Shown one piece after another: positions 1 through 6,920 of a DNA stretch of 12,108 bases (positions within the stretch are counted from its first letter, which is position 1; every line of letters begins with the position of its first letter). The notes under the pieces are model-generated. The model saw only the letters and a program-made list of their open reading frames with translations. It was not told the DNA's origin and searched no databases. Origin of the DNA: an uncultured Ruminococcus sp. (GTDB lineage Bacteria; Bacillota; Clostridia; Oscillospirales; Ruminococcaceae); assembly GCA_902783235.1 (NCBI GenBank), contig CACZQG010000357.1, positions 1 through 12,108 on the forward strand. Reading direction: 5' to 3'. The translations under genes were made by a program, and so were the position numbers.

Positions 1-99
1 AATGCTGGCATATTGTCAGGCTTTCTGACGCAGAGAAATTTTCTATCTGGCAAGTATTGTTGGCAAGGTTTAGTTGGGGGAGCAATAATATGCGGCTCC
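1..99 (-). other. 3' flank of the operon with weak hairpins, no gene seen
   Basis: Directly after the last stop the minus strand can form a 5-bp hairpin GGAGC/GCTCC (about 77-97). Further on there is another, GTCAG/CTGAC (about 16-30). Neither is followed by a T-run, so a terminator cannot be assigned with confidence. A 7-bp direct repeat TGGCAAG occurs at about 50 and 62. No coding region is supported. Confidence 0.25.
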
Positions 100-768
100 T
101 TATGTAATAAGCCTTCCGTTATCCATAGTGAGTATGGCATCAGCATACCCGGCAGCCTGCTTATCATGTGTCACCATAAGAACTGCTGCCCCTGTATCAG
201 CCATTTCACGCAATACCCCCATAATAAGAACAGTGTTCTCTTCATCAAGATCACTTGTTGGTTCATCTGCAATTATAATATGCGGAGAATTTATCAGTGC
301 TCTGGCTATAGACATACGACGCTGCTCGCCGCCTGAGAGCTCGTTTGAATATACCTGTGCCAGATGTGTGATCCCCATTTTATCCATAAGCTCCATAGCC
401 TTTTCAGTCCTGTCCTCACCGCCGCAGATACGTGACGGTGCTAAAATGTTTTCCAGTACCGTAAGGCTTTGAAGACCGGTATATCCCTGGGGGATCACTC
501 CTATATGACTGCATCTGAGCTGTGATCGCTCTATATCGGATACTTCATATATATCGCAGTTTCCCAAATATACTTTTCCCTCAGACGGAACCAGAAGTCC
601 CGACAGCATATTTATAAGTGTAGTCTTCCCGCTGCCGGATCTGCCCATTATACCCGTCAGCTTATTGGAATAGAGGGTAAAGTCAGTTGGCTCCACTGCC
701 GTGAAATAATTTGTACCTCTCCCCTTCCTGAAAAACTTTTTACTTATTCCATCCGCTCTTATTTCCAT
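100..768 (-). CDS. ABC transporter ATPase, second ABC module
   Basis: 222 aa, complete. Walker A GRSGSGKTT (42-50), Q-loop Q94, signature LSGGEQRR (144-151), Walker B IIIADEPTSDLD (164-175) and H-loop H201 in MVTHD. MacB/LolD subgroup by length and by partner type. SDLD replaces the usual GNLD after Walker B, so it is not a recent copy of the ATPase at 6231-6908. The start codon follows the permease stop with no gap, and a GGGAGGAG site lies inside the permease gene. It is the last gene of the operon visible here. Confidence 0.92.
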   Translation of the reverse strand: MEIRADGISKKFFRKGRGTNYFTAVEPTDFTLYSNKLTGIMGRSGSGKTTLINMLSGLLVPSEGKVYLGNCDIYEVSDIERSQLRCSHIGVIPQGYTGLQSLTVLENILAPSRICGGEDRTEKAMELMDKMGITHLAQVYSNELSGGEQRRMSIARALINSPHIIIADEPTSDLDEENTVLIMGVLREMADTGAAVLMVTHDKQAAGYADAILTMDNGRLIT

Positions 769-1977
769 TTACGTCTCCTCCCTTAAAAGAAGCCCTGTTT
801 CCCGAGCTGCGATCCTCCTTGCTGTAAAAAATGCAGTAAGCACCGATGCAGTCCCGGATATAATAAGCGTTCCCAGACATAGAAGCAGTATCGTTAACGG
901 TTCAGGAGACAGAAAGGGCAGTTCAAGCTTTTCTCTCATTCCGCCGGAAAACTCTGCTATAGGCACAAAGGATATTCCAAGACCTGTTACTGCTCCACAC
1001 AAGCTGATTATAGCCGCTTCAATACTCATTATTCCGGAAAGCATCCTATTTGACGCTCCCATGACCCTTAGCACCCCAAACTCCTTTTTACGCTCATTGG
1101 ATAACAGTGCAAAAACCACTATCAGAAGCACTACTGACAGGATCCATATAACAACGGCTAATATTCCTATCATACCGGATATACCCTCAAGTCCGTCTGA
1201 TATATGGGATACCATGCTTTTAGCGGTCTGTGCCTGTACCTTTGTTATATGGATATTTATATCATCTGATACTTCGTCAATATCATACCCTTCCTTCACC
1301 TTGATAAACAGCGCTGATGCAGCTGTGTTTATATCCACACCATCAAATGAGGGAGAGGCTGACAGACCCGATGCACTTTCCGCCATCCGTCTTACAGTGG
1401 ACATATTTGCATATACTCCATTGTCAAGTCCGGTACCTGTTCTGTCCAGCTGAGCTTTTACATTATAGTTTCTTCCGTAGAATTTTAATATTCCATTATC
1501 AGGCATGGAAACCTCTGATCCTATGATAATATCATCTTCGCCAATAGAGCCGTTATATTCATCTTTTATCCATGGAAGAACTGATATATCCGTATCCGGA
1601 TCAAAGCCGGTTATCTGGACCCTTTGGGAACAGCAGCTTGCCTTGGCAGAGGTAAGAAAGAATTGTCTCGAAACAGTTTCTATGCCATTGATAGCTGATA
1701 CCTTGTCAATTATATTCTGCGGCATATAATAGTTTCCGGTTATACCCTGTAAATATATATCATCAACGGAACCGTGTCCCTTTGCGGATGATGGTATCAC
1801 CACTATATCGGAGCCCAGACGTGCCTTATATCCCTCAAGTCCTCTTTTCAGACTTATTACCGCAAATGAGCCAAGAAAAACCGTAATACTCAGCAGCATA
1901 GAGATAAGCCCCATCATAACAGAACGAAAGGGCTTGCGCTTTATGTTTTTTATGGATATATCCCATGCAAAGCTCAT
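769..1977 (-). CDS. FtsX-type ABC permease, second ABC module
   Basis: 402 aa. Helix 1 at about 20-43, extracytoplasmic domain about 45-265, then helices about 268-293, 315-343 and 359-386. NERKKEFGVLRVMGASN (294-310) is the family's coupling loop. It shares the block GSDIVVIPS (55-63) with the two P19-system permeases but is more distant. A notable stretch at 109-136 (TSAKASCCSQ, then GFDPDTD and LPWI) carries vicinal cysteines C115-C116 in the extracytoplasmic domain. Only one permease is present in this module, so it would act as a homodimer or use a permease from the first module. The ATPase gene follows directly with stop and start adjacent (TAA then ATG). Substrate unknown; co-location with DUF4418 and the redox genes suggests a linked role. 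Confidence 0.85.
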   Translation of the reverse strand: MSFAWDISIKNIKRKPFRSVMMGLISMLLSITVFLGSFAVISLKRGLEGYKARLGSDIVVIPSSAKGHGSVDDIYLQGITGNYYMPQNIIDKVSAINGIETVSRQFFLTSAKASCCSQRVQITGFDPDTDISVLPWIKDEYNGSIGEDDIIIGSEVSMPDNGILKFYGRNYNVKAQLDRTGTGLDNGVYANMSTVRRMAESASGLSASPSFDGVDINTAASALFIKVKEGYDIDEVSDDINIHITKVQAQTAKSMVSHISDGLEGISGMIGILAVVIWILSVVLLIVVFALLSNERKKEFGVLRVMGASNRMLSGIMSIEAAIISLCGAVTGLGISFVPIAEFSGGMREKLELPFLSPEPLTILLLCLGTLIISGTASVLTAFFTARRIAARETGLLLREET

Positions 1978-1982
1978 CACCT

Positions 1983-2426
1983 TCACCTCGATACACGTCT
2001 GTGCTTTTCAGCTGATGCTATAGCAAGATATATCAATATATCCGCAATTGCCAGTATTCCAATAATGCAGCAATGGATCAATGTCCACATACGAGTATTA
2101 CTGCGGCAGGTCATCTCCTCCATTTTACACAGATCAATTATACCTCCGGGAATAAACAGCGTCACCGCACTTATACCCAGAAGTGATAAGGATACTCCGC
2201 ACTTAAAGTGCATTTCCGGTATAAAAAGATGTATCACCGACAGCACAAGCATAAGCAGAGACATGACCTTTATAATTTCTCCTGCCCAGTGGCATGACAT
2301 TATGGTGTCCCCCTTGACCTCACAAACCGCAAACCAAGTATATGAACCTATAAGCATTATTGCCGATACTACCGTCAGCAACAGATCTGTAATACTTATT
2401 TTTACTTTACTCTTATTAATAATCAT
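1983..2426 (-). CDS. DUF4418-type small Cys-rich membrane protein
   Basis: 147 aa, four predicted helices (about 13-33, 50-70, 77-94, 114-136). Cysteines and a CHW motif lie at membrane edges: C35, C45-H46-W47, C76, C100, C107 and the pair C119-C120. The spacing of C-x9-CHWAG, a middle Cys, then C-x6-C in DLCKMEEMTC fits what I recall of the DUF4418 family, whose function is unknown. Family members often sit beside FtsX-type ABC transporter genes, as here. The thiols and His could bind a metal or haem, or form disulfides (inference). AGAGGT in the tail of the Fe-S gene serves as ribosome binding site; the start is 5 nt after that gene's stop. Probably a partner of the second ABC module. Confidence 0.72.
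   Translation of the reverse strand: MIINKSKVKISITDLLLTVVSAIMLIGSYTWFAVCEVKGDTIMSCHWAGEIIKVMSLLMLVLSVIHLFIPEMHFKCGVSLSLLGISAVTLFIPGGIIDLCKMEEMTCRSNTRMWTLIHCCIIGILAIADILIYLAIASAEKHRRVSR
1985..1989 (-). promoter_or_regulatory. Ribosome binding site deciding the start of the second-module permease
   Basis: GAGGT, 7 nt before the ATG at 1977. An in-frame GTG at 1986 overlaps this site and would add three residues; the ATG is preferred. Confidence 0.6.
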
Positions 2427-2431
2427 TTAAT

Positions 2432-3136
2432 TTACCTCTTTTTTCTCTTCCATACAGCAAGAATATTGGCATTGACCAGCATTTTTTCAGTATCGATCCC
2501 TTTGGGACAGATCTTTTTGCAGGCAAGGGATTTTCCGCAGCCATTATAGATATGCTTTGAATAAAGCTTTGACAGTTCCCTGTATTCGGCACTTTCCGAT
2601 ATAATACGCATAGTAACCGGCAACACCGACATTCCAAAAAAGCTTCCTCCCGTATAAAAATTCGGACATACCTCCAGACAGCATCCGCACTGTATACACT
2701 CTGATGACTCATATGCCAGATCCTGAAAGCCTTCGGAAAGGTAAGGATCATTTTCCAGCCATGCCCTCATTCTTTTAAGATTTTCAAATAATATGCTTCT
2801 GTCAACCACCAGATCACATATAACGGGAAATTTTTTTAAGGGCTGTATGGTTATGCATCCACTGCCCAATTCAGACAGCTTTGTTCCGCAGGCAAGACAT
2901 GGTTTTCCGTTTATAACCATAGCACAGGCACCGCATTTTTTTTGCAGACAGCTGTGTTCCCATTCAATTGCACGTGCAGGAGCTCCATTGATATCCACAA
3001 GCTTATTACGGCTGTTTATAGAATTAAGTGCGGCAGCAACCGTATCGCTCTCACTTTGACTTTCATATTCAAAGCACTGCCAATGTGATCTATTATCTCC
3101 CCTGTCTCTGCGAAGTATCTTCAAAACAGATCTCAT
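2432..3136 (-). CDS. SdhB/FrdB-like iron-sulfur subunit
   Basis: 234 aa, normal length for the family. The N-terminal ferredoxin domain binds [2Fe-2S] through C63, C68, C71 and C83 (CLQKKCGACAMVINGKPCLAC pattern spread over 63-83). The C-terminal domain has C147-x2-C150-x2-C153-x3-C157-P and then C200-x5-C206-x3-C210-P. By family rules C147, C150, C153 and C210 hold a [4Fe-4S] cluster and C157, C200 and C206 a [3Fe-4S] cluster. A complete three-cluster wire therefore links the flavoprotein to the membrane cytochrome. Cytoplasmic, attached to the membrane subunit. Translationally coupled to the flavoprotein gene through ATGA; the next gene starts 5 nt after its stop. Basic tail WKRKKR. Nothing is missing, so the complex looks functional. 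Confidence 0.92.
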   Translation of the reverse strand: MRSVLKILRRDRGDNRSHWQCFEYESQSESDTVAAALNSINSRNKLVDINGAPARAIEWEHSCLQKKCGACAMVINGKPCLACGTKLSELGSGCITIQPLKKFPVICDLVVDRSILFENLKRMRAWLENDPYLSEGFQDLAYESSECIQCGCCLEVCPNFYTGGSFFGMSVLPVTMRIISESAEYRELSKLYSKHIYNGCGKSLACKKICPKGIDTEKMLVNANILAVWKRKKR

Positions 3137-4737
3137 TTCTGCACCTCCTTCAAAGCATCCCCGGGATGACAAAAATCAATTTCTATTTTTTCGTTATGAT
3201 ATAAAGCAACACTTTGCTTTCGGTATTTATCAGATGTCTCCGGAAAATCCATCCGGTAATGCGCTCCCCTGCTTTCCTTTCTTTTCAATGCAGATAATAT
3301 CATAGCCTTTCCCAGACGTATTCGTTTTTGATCTGTTGCTCCTATATTCTTCTCTTTTTCAAGAAGCGAAAGCTTATCAAGTGACTGCAAAAGTTCATTT
3401 TCATTACGCACTATACCCAGTCCTGAGAGTAGTATATCTCTGAGTTGTTCACGGATCATTACAGAAGAACCGAACATATGATCATTACAGGCGTTCCCAT
3501 CGGGTTTTGACTGCCTGATCTCTCCTGCTGTTTCCGCTGCACTCAGTGCTGCTGTCATCCCGCCATAAACTGCCCCCAACATTGAATTTCCGCCCAGTCG
3601 GTTGGCACCGTGATATATGCAAGCTGCTTCTCCGGCTGCATAAAGCCCGTCTATATTTGTTTTGTGTCGGTTATCCGTGTATATACCGCCCATAAAAAAA
3701 TGTATACCCGGACTTACCGGAACAGGGGTGATCCGTGGATCAATATGGATGTATGAAATAATCTCTTCACGCAGGTCTGAAAGTCTTTTTTCCCATATTG
3801 TATCTTTGATACCGGTCATATCAAGAAAGATCTCTCCGCCGTATTCCCTTGAAGCAAAAAACATCTCCCTTGATACCACATCACGCGGCATCAGATTTTT
3901 CAGCTCAGGGTACTTATCCTCCATAAAATACCAGGGCTTACCATCCCGCAATATGTAAAGTCTTCCGCCTTCACCCCTTGCAGCCTCACTGATAAGCATA
4001 CGTTTTCCGCAAATACCTATGGTAGTAGGGTGATACTGGATAAACTCCAGACCTGACATAAGCACACCTGCATCAAAAGCAATAGCAGCAGCATTTCCTG
4101 TATTCTGAGTAGTACCTGTAGTAACACCTTCAAAAAAACCGTTAAGTCCGCCGGTACACAGGATCGTACTTCCGGTAACCGAAAAGACCTCACCGGAAAA
4201 GCTGTCACGCACTGCAAAGCTTTCCAGCCTGCCGTTTATAGTCGTCATATCTATAAGCTCATGATGGGGATACCTTTTTACAAGTCCCTTATTCTCATAT
4301 TTGCGAACCTCATCAATAAGGGCTGTCATTATGATCTTCCCTGTACTGCTTTTGGCAAAGGCAGTACGTTTCTTTTTCTGTCCGCCAAAGTTACGAAGCA
4401 ATAACCTCCCCTTATCACGGTTAAAAGGAACTCCCAGTCTGCATAGTTTTTTCACCATATCGGGAGCATTGTCGGTAAGCCCCTTTACTGCATCCTCCGA
4501 GGCAATATAGCAGCCTCCCTTCATAGTATCGTTATAATGCTCATCAGGTGAATCCTTCTCTCCCATAGTATCAAGTGCTGCATTGATGCCGCCCTCTGCA
4601 AGGACCGATTGAGCTCTTTCGGAAGGCTGGGAGGAATAAACAGCGCACTCTATCCCTCTTTCAGCAAGGGTCATGGCGGCTAACAGTCCCGACAGCCCTG
4701 CCCCTATGATATTTACACCTTTTTTTGTATAGATCAT
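3133..4737 (-). CDS. SdhA/FrdA-like FAD flavoprotein subunit
   Basis: 534 aa, shorter than typical SdhA (about 580-660). No signal peptide, so cytoplasmic. FAD-binding GAGLSG (12-17) is followed by AEGGINAAL (47-55). Dicarboxylate-site residues of the family are all present: HPT at 236-238, E251 in SEAARGEGG (250-258), R290 in RDVVSR (285-290), H346 in PGIHFFMGG (343-351), and R380 in HGANRLGGNS (376-385). The His that carries covalent FAD in SdhA/FrdA is replaced by Q43 (AQSVLAEGG), so FAD is predicted to be non-covalent, as in L-aspartate oxidase. NadB is considered less likely because Fe-S and cytochrome subunit genes flank this one and the GANRLGGNSM block is more Sdh-like. It probably interconverts succinate and fumarate or a related acid. 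Start has AAGGAG 8 nt upstream; the stop overlaps the next ATG. Confidence 0.87.
   Translation of the reverse strand: MIYTKKGVNIIGAGLSGLLAAMTLAERGIECAVYSSQPSERAQSVLAEGGINAALDTMGEKDSPDEHYNDTMKGGCYIASEDAVKGLTDNAPDMVKKLCRLGVPFNRDKGRLLLRNFGGQKKKRTAFAKSSTGKIIMTALIDEVRKYENKGLVKRYPHHELIDMTTINGRLESFAVRDSFSGEVFSVTGSTILCTGGLNGFFEGVTTGTTQNTGNAAAIAFDAGVLMSGLEFIQYHPTTIGICGKRMLISEAARGEGGRLYILRDGKPWYFMEDKYPELKNLMPRDVVSREMFFASREYGGEIFLDMTGIKDTIWEKRLSDLREEIISYIHIDPRITPVPVSPGIHFFMGGIYTDNRHKTNIDGLYAAGEAACIYHGANRLGGNSMLGAVYGGMTAALSAAETAGEIRQSKPDGNACNDHMFGSSVMIREQLRDILLSGLGIVRNENELLQSLDKLSLLEKEKNIGATDQKRIRLGKAMILSALKRKESRGAHYRMDFPETSDKYRKQSVALYHNEKIEIDFCHPGDALKEVQK
3144..3148 (-). promoter_or_regulatory. Ribosome binding site deciding the Fe-S subunit start
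   Basis: GGAGG inside the end of the flavoprotein gene, 7 nt before the ATG at 3136, which overlaps that gene's stop as ATGA. An in-frame ATG at 3172 would extend the protein by 12 residues across this site and is rejected. Confidence 0.8.
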
Positions 4738-4749
4738 GAATAACGCTCC

Positions 4750-5274
4750 TTAATATGATGCCCAACGTGCGTAGTAAACAGAAAAAGCCGCAGTGAACAC
4801 TAACATGATGACCGATAGAGCAAACAATATGTCTGCCGAAAAAGCTTTCCTGTCCCTGACACCCATTGATATAAGCATTGGCTTGATATTCGTGAATACA
4901 TGAAATGCAATAGCCAATATCAGCAGGATATGAAGGATCAATACCGGTGTATCAAAGCTCTGTAAACGAAAGGCAGCATTATTGCCGGAATGGAATACTG
5001 TCAGATGCACCGCAAGTGGAATAAGAATAGCAAATCCGCTTATACGTCTTGCCCAGAACAGCAGGTTGTTTCTGAAATATCCGGCTCCGGAACGCTTTAC
5101 AGCATAAAGAGTCCTTATGGTCATTATGGAGGTAAGAACAACGTGTAATACAATGAATACAACACCAGCCCATGCAGCAGCCTTCAAAGCGGTCGTATCT
5201 GCTCCCATCAGCTTCATTGCGCCCATAACACCATGTGCTATAAAGCACACCAGCATACCAAGCACCAAGAACAT
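4750..5274 (-). CDS. SdhC/FrdC-like membrane cytochrome b subunit
   Basis: 174 aa from the preferred start (five residues more from an ATG at 5289). Five predicted helices: about 1-20, 34-55, 77-94, 110-130 and 146-170. Histidines sit within or next to the first four helices: H14, H44, H90 (with H95 just after), H115 and H125. A single five-helix anchor with His in several helices is the pattern of dihaem cytochrome b subunits of the Wolinella/Bacillus-type fumarate reductases and succinate dehydrogenases. Motifs such as LFWARRISGFAI (72-83) fit that family. Its place directly before the flavoprotein and Fe-S subunit genes supports the call. It would pass electrons between the Fe-S subunit and either a quinone or an acceptor at the outer face. 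Haem content and quinone use are inferred; I did not see a diagnostic quinone site. Confidence 0.8.
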   Translation of the reverse strand: MFLVLGMLVCFIAHGVMGAMKLMGADTTALKAAAWAGVVFIVLHVVLTSIMTIRTLYAVKRSGAGYFRNNLLFWARRISGFAILIPLAVHLTVFHSGNNAAFRLQSFDTPVLILHILLILAIAFHVFTNIKPMLISMGVRDRKAFSADILFALSVIMLVFTAAFSVYYARWASY

Positions 5275-5275
5275 A

Positions 5276-5785
5276 TTAATTCTCCGCATCCTCTGATCCT
5301 CCCCTGAGCTGTATCAGAACAATATCCTTTTCCACGCTGTCACCTTGTATACCCATAGCCTCAGCCATCTCCACAGAAAAAACCGCCATGTCTATATATC
5401 CCTGCTCTGCTTTGGAAGCCAGCAAAGTTGGATCCTCTGTACGAAGGGTCATCTGGTTTTCCGGGAGCTGCGCCTTATATCTCTCCGCCAGTTGTATACC
5501 GTTTACATCCCCCTTTGGAGCAATACACTTGATATCATCAAATATGACCGCAAACTCATCATCATTAAAAAAGCTTATCCAATCGTTAATACTGTCCCGG
5601 TGAAGCCGCTTGTTTATAAATATATAATATTCCCCGGAGGGCTCATCGGGTATCTCTATAGTTGCCTGAGCTACTGCATCAGTGTTATCTCCCATGAAAA
5701 TATCACTGTTGACCGCAAAAGGCAGCAGAATTGTAAGACACAGAAATAATATCACCAATGCCCCATGACATATATACCTTTTCAT
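5276..5785 (-). CDS. Exported or membrane-anchored protein of unknown function
   Basis: 169 aa. I cannot name a family. A hydrophobic segment at about 8-27 (GALVILFLCLTILLPFAV) after MKRYICH looks like a signal peptide or N-terminal anchor, so the rest is probably outside the membrane. The remainder (about 48-160) is a compact alternating alpha/beta-looking domain with YYIFINKRLHRD (53-64), a DEFAVIFDDIKCIAP stretch (76-90), LPENQMTLRTED (107-118) and a strand-helix unit near IDMAVFSVEMAEAMG (131-145). There is one Cys in the domain (C87) and no CxxC, so it is not an active thioredoxin, although thioredoxin-like proteins hold this place in the Campylobacter P19 locus. The ATG overlaps the previous stop in ATGA with no clear ribosome binding site, implying translational coupling to the FMN lipoprotein. 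It may be an adaptor between that protein and the cytochrome subunit encoded next (inference). Confidence 0.75.
   Translation of the reverse strand: MKRYICHGALVILFLCLTILLPFAVNSDIFMGDNTDAVAQATIEIPDEPSGEYYIFINKRLHRDSINDWISFFNDDEFAVIFDDIKCIAPKGDVNGIQLAERYKAQLPENQMTLRTEDPTLLASKAEQGYIDMAVFSVEMAEAMGIQGDSVEKDIVLIQLRGGSEDAEN
5282..5285 (-). promoter_or_regulatory. Ribosome binding site deciding the cytochrome b subunit start
   Basis: GGAG lies 7 nt before the ATG at 5274. The in-frame ATG at 5289 has AGAGG directly abutting it with no spacer, so the 5274 start is preferred. Confidence 0.6.
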
Positions 5786-6228
5786 TGATCTGATGCTTTT
5801 TCAAGAGCATTGTTTACTGCTTCAACAAACTCATTATGAGATATGGTGGCACCTGTTATAACATCCACATCATCAATACTGCCTTTTTTTACGAGCATAT
5901 CCGCATATTTTTCAGCAGACTGCACTGCCTTCTGAGCCTTTAACCTGTTTTCCTTGGACAGATCGGATCCGTAGCTTTCATCCTTAATTTTACCGTCAGT
6001 CTCATACATTTTAAACGTACACGAGGATATACTGCCTCCTTCAATGGTCAGCTCCACCTCGCCATAGCCTGCTCCATTGCCGCTTTCATCACCATCATAC
6101 ACAGCACTTTTTCCCGTATATGTACCGTCCTTATAGTTTTTACTGCTATTATCTGCTGAGCAGGCAGTCATCAGTGCAGCACCGGTCAGCAATACAGCAA
6201 ATACCGGATAAACAGCATTTTTTTTCAT
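5782..6228 (-). CDS. FMN-binding-domain lipoprotein (predicted covalently flavinylated)
   Basis: 148 aa. Residues 1-22 are a lipoprotein signal peptide ending LMTA-C23. The mature part is a small FMN_bind domain: DGTYTG (34-39), a GYGEVELTIEGG strand region (54-65), and near the C-terminus the flavinylation motif D122-V-I-T-G-A-T128. In this family ApbE transfers FMN onto the last Thr of such a motif, so T128 is the predicted attachment site; no ApbE gene is in this window. Relatives include PplA of the Listeria extracellular electron transfer system and the NqrC/RnfG subunits. The likely role is one-electron transfer at the outer membrane face. It sits where the Campylobacter P19 locus carries thioredoxin-like genes and directly before an Sdh-like complex, which suggests a redox partner in iron import. 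Its stop overlaps the next start (ATGA). Confidence 0.88.
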   Translation of the reverse strand: MKKNAVYPVFAVLLTGAALMTACSADNSSKNYKDGTYTGKSAVYDGDESGNGAGYGEVELTIEGGSISSCTFKMYETDGKIKDESYGSDLSKENRLKAQKAVQSAEKYADMLVKKGSIDDVDVITGATISHNEFVEAVNNALEKASDQ

Positions 6229-6230
6229 TT

Positions 6231-6908
6231 TCATCCCTCCGAAAACTTTTCGTTTCTTATATCCGAGGATATATGTCCGTGCTCAAGACGAACTATCCTC
6301 TGAGCTTCCTCTCCTACCTCCGGGTCATGAGTAACTACTATCAGACTGGTGCCCTCCTTATGAAGACGCTTGAATATATCAAGAACTATATTCTCATTTG
6401 CTTCATCAAGATTTCCCGTAGGCTCATCTGCCAGAATAAGCTCAGGAGAATTGATAAGCGCTCTGGCAATGCATACACGCTGCTGTTCGCCGCCTGAAAG
6501 CTGACTGGGAAGATGCTTCGCACGCTCTTTTAAACCAACTCGCTCCAAAGCCTCCAAGGCTTCCTTTTCATCAGGCATACTATGATAGTACTGCGCCACC
6601 ATAACATTTTCTACCGCATTCAGGTAATTGATAAGATGAAACTGCTGGAAAACCAGTCCGATCTTATCACGATGAAATTCTGTCAGCTTTCGTCTGCTCT
6701 CCTTGGATATATCCTTTCCGTCAAACAGTACCTGTCCCTTTGACGGCTTGTCCAGGCAGCCGATTATATTCATCATGGTACTTTTTCCCGAGCCGGAAGG
6801 TCCCATTATTGCCAGCCATTCTCCCTTGTCAATTTTCAGACTCACATTATCAAGGGCATTAAGCTCTCCGTATATTTTAGATACATTTTTAAGTTCCAAT
6901 AAGCTCAT
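6231..6908 (-). CDS. ABC transporter ATPase (MacB/LolD type) for the permease pair
   Basis: 225 aa, usual length for the family. All nucleotide-binding motifs are intact: Walker [10 protein letters not shown] (36-44), Q-loop Q88, signature LSGGEQQR (137-144), Walker [13 protein letters not shown] (157-168) and H-loop H194 in VVTHD. The GNLDE ending of Walker B is typical of the LolD/MacB subgroup that works with FtsX-type permeases. Start at ATG 6908 with AAGGAG 8 nt upstream. It follows the two permeases by 12 nt and is the expected cytoplasmic motor for them, equivalent to Cj1663 in the Campylobacter locus. The next gene starts 2 nt after the stop. Confidence 0.93.
   Translation of the reverse strand: MSLLELKNVSKIYGELNALDNVSLKIDKGEWLAIMGPSGSGKSTMMNIIGCLDKPSKGQVLFDGKDISKESRRKLTEFHRDKIGLVFQQFHLINYLNAVENVMVAQYYHSMPDEKEALEALERVGLKERAKHLPSQLSGGEQQRVCIARALINSPELILADEPTGNLDEANENIVLDIFKRLHKEGTSLIVVTHDPEVGEEAQRIVRLEHGHISSDIRNEKFSEG
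6235..6240 (-). promoter_or_regulatory. Ribosome binding site of the FMN-binding lipoprotein gene
   Basis: GGAGGG inside the end of the ATPase gene. It lies 1 nt from the ATG at 6234 and 7 nt from the ATG at 6228, so the second ATG is the likely start. Confidence 0.7.
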
Positions 6909-6920
6909 ATCGTTTTCTCC

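Noticed and set aside
1..99. Intrinsic terminator at the end of the operon
   Set aside because: Only 5-bp hairpins without a following T-run are visible; the real end may lie beyond the window.
2416..2751. Minus-strand frame of 111 codons within the Fe-S subunit gene
   Set aside because: It overlaps the Cys-cluster region of a convincing SdhB-like protein in another frame and has no domain of its own.
3133..4737. L-aspartate oxidase (NadB) as the identity of the flavoprotein
   Set aside because: Length near 540 aa and loss of the covalent-FAD His fit NadB, but no nadA/nadC neighbours are present, and adjacent Fe-S and cytochrome subunit genes with ATGA coupling make an Sdh/Frd-like subunit more likely.
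5276..5785. Thioredoxin-like protein, by analogy with Campylobacter Cj1664/Cj1665
   Set aside because: No CxxC motif and only one Cys in the exported domain; similarity is positional only.
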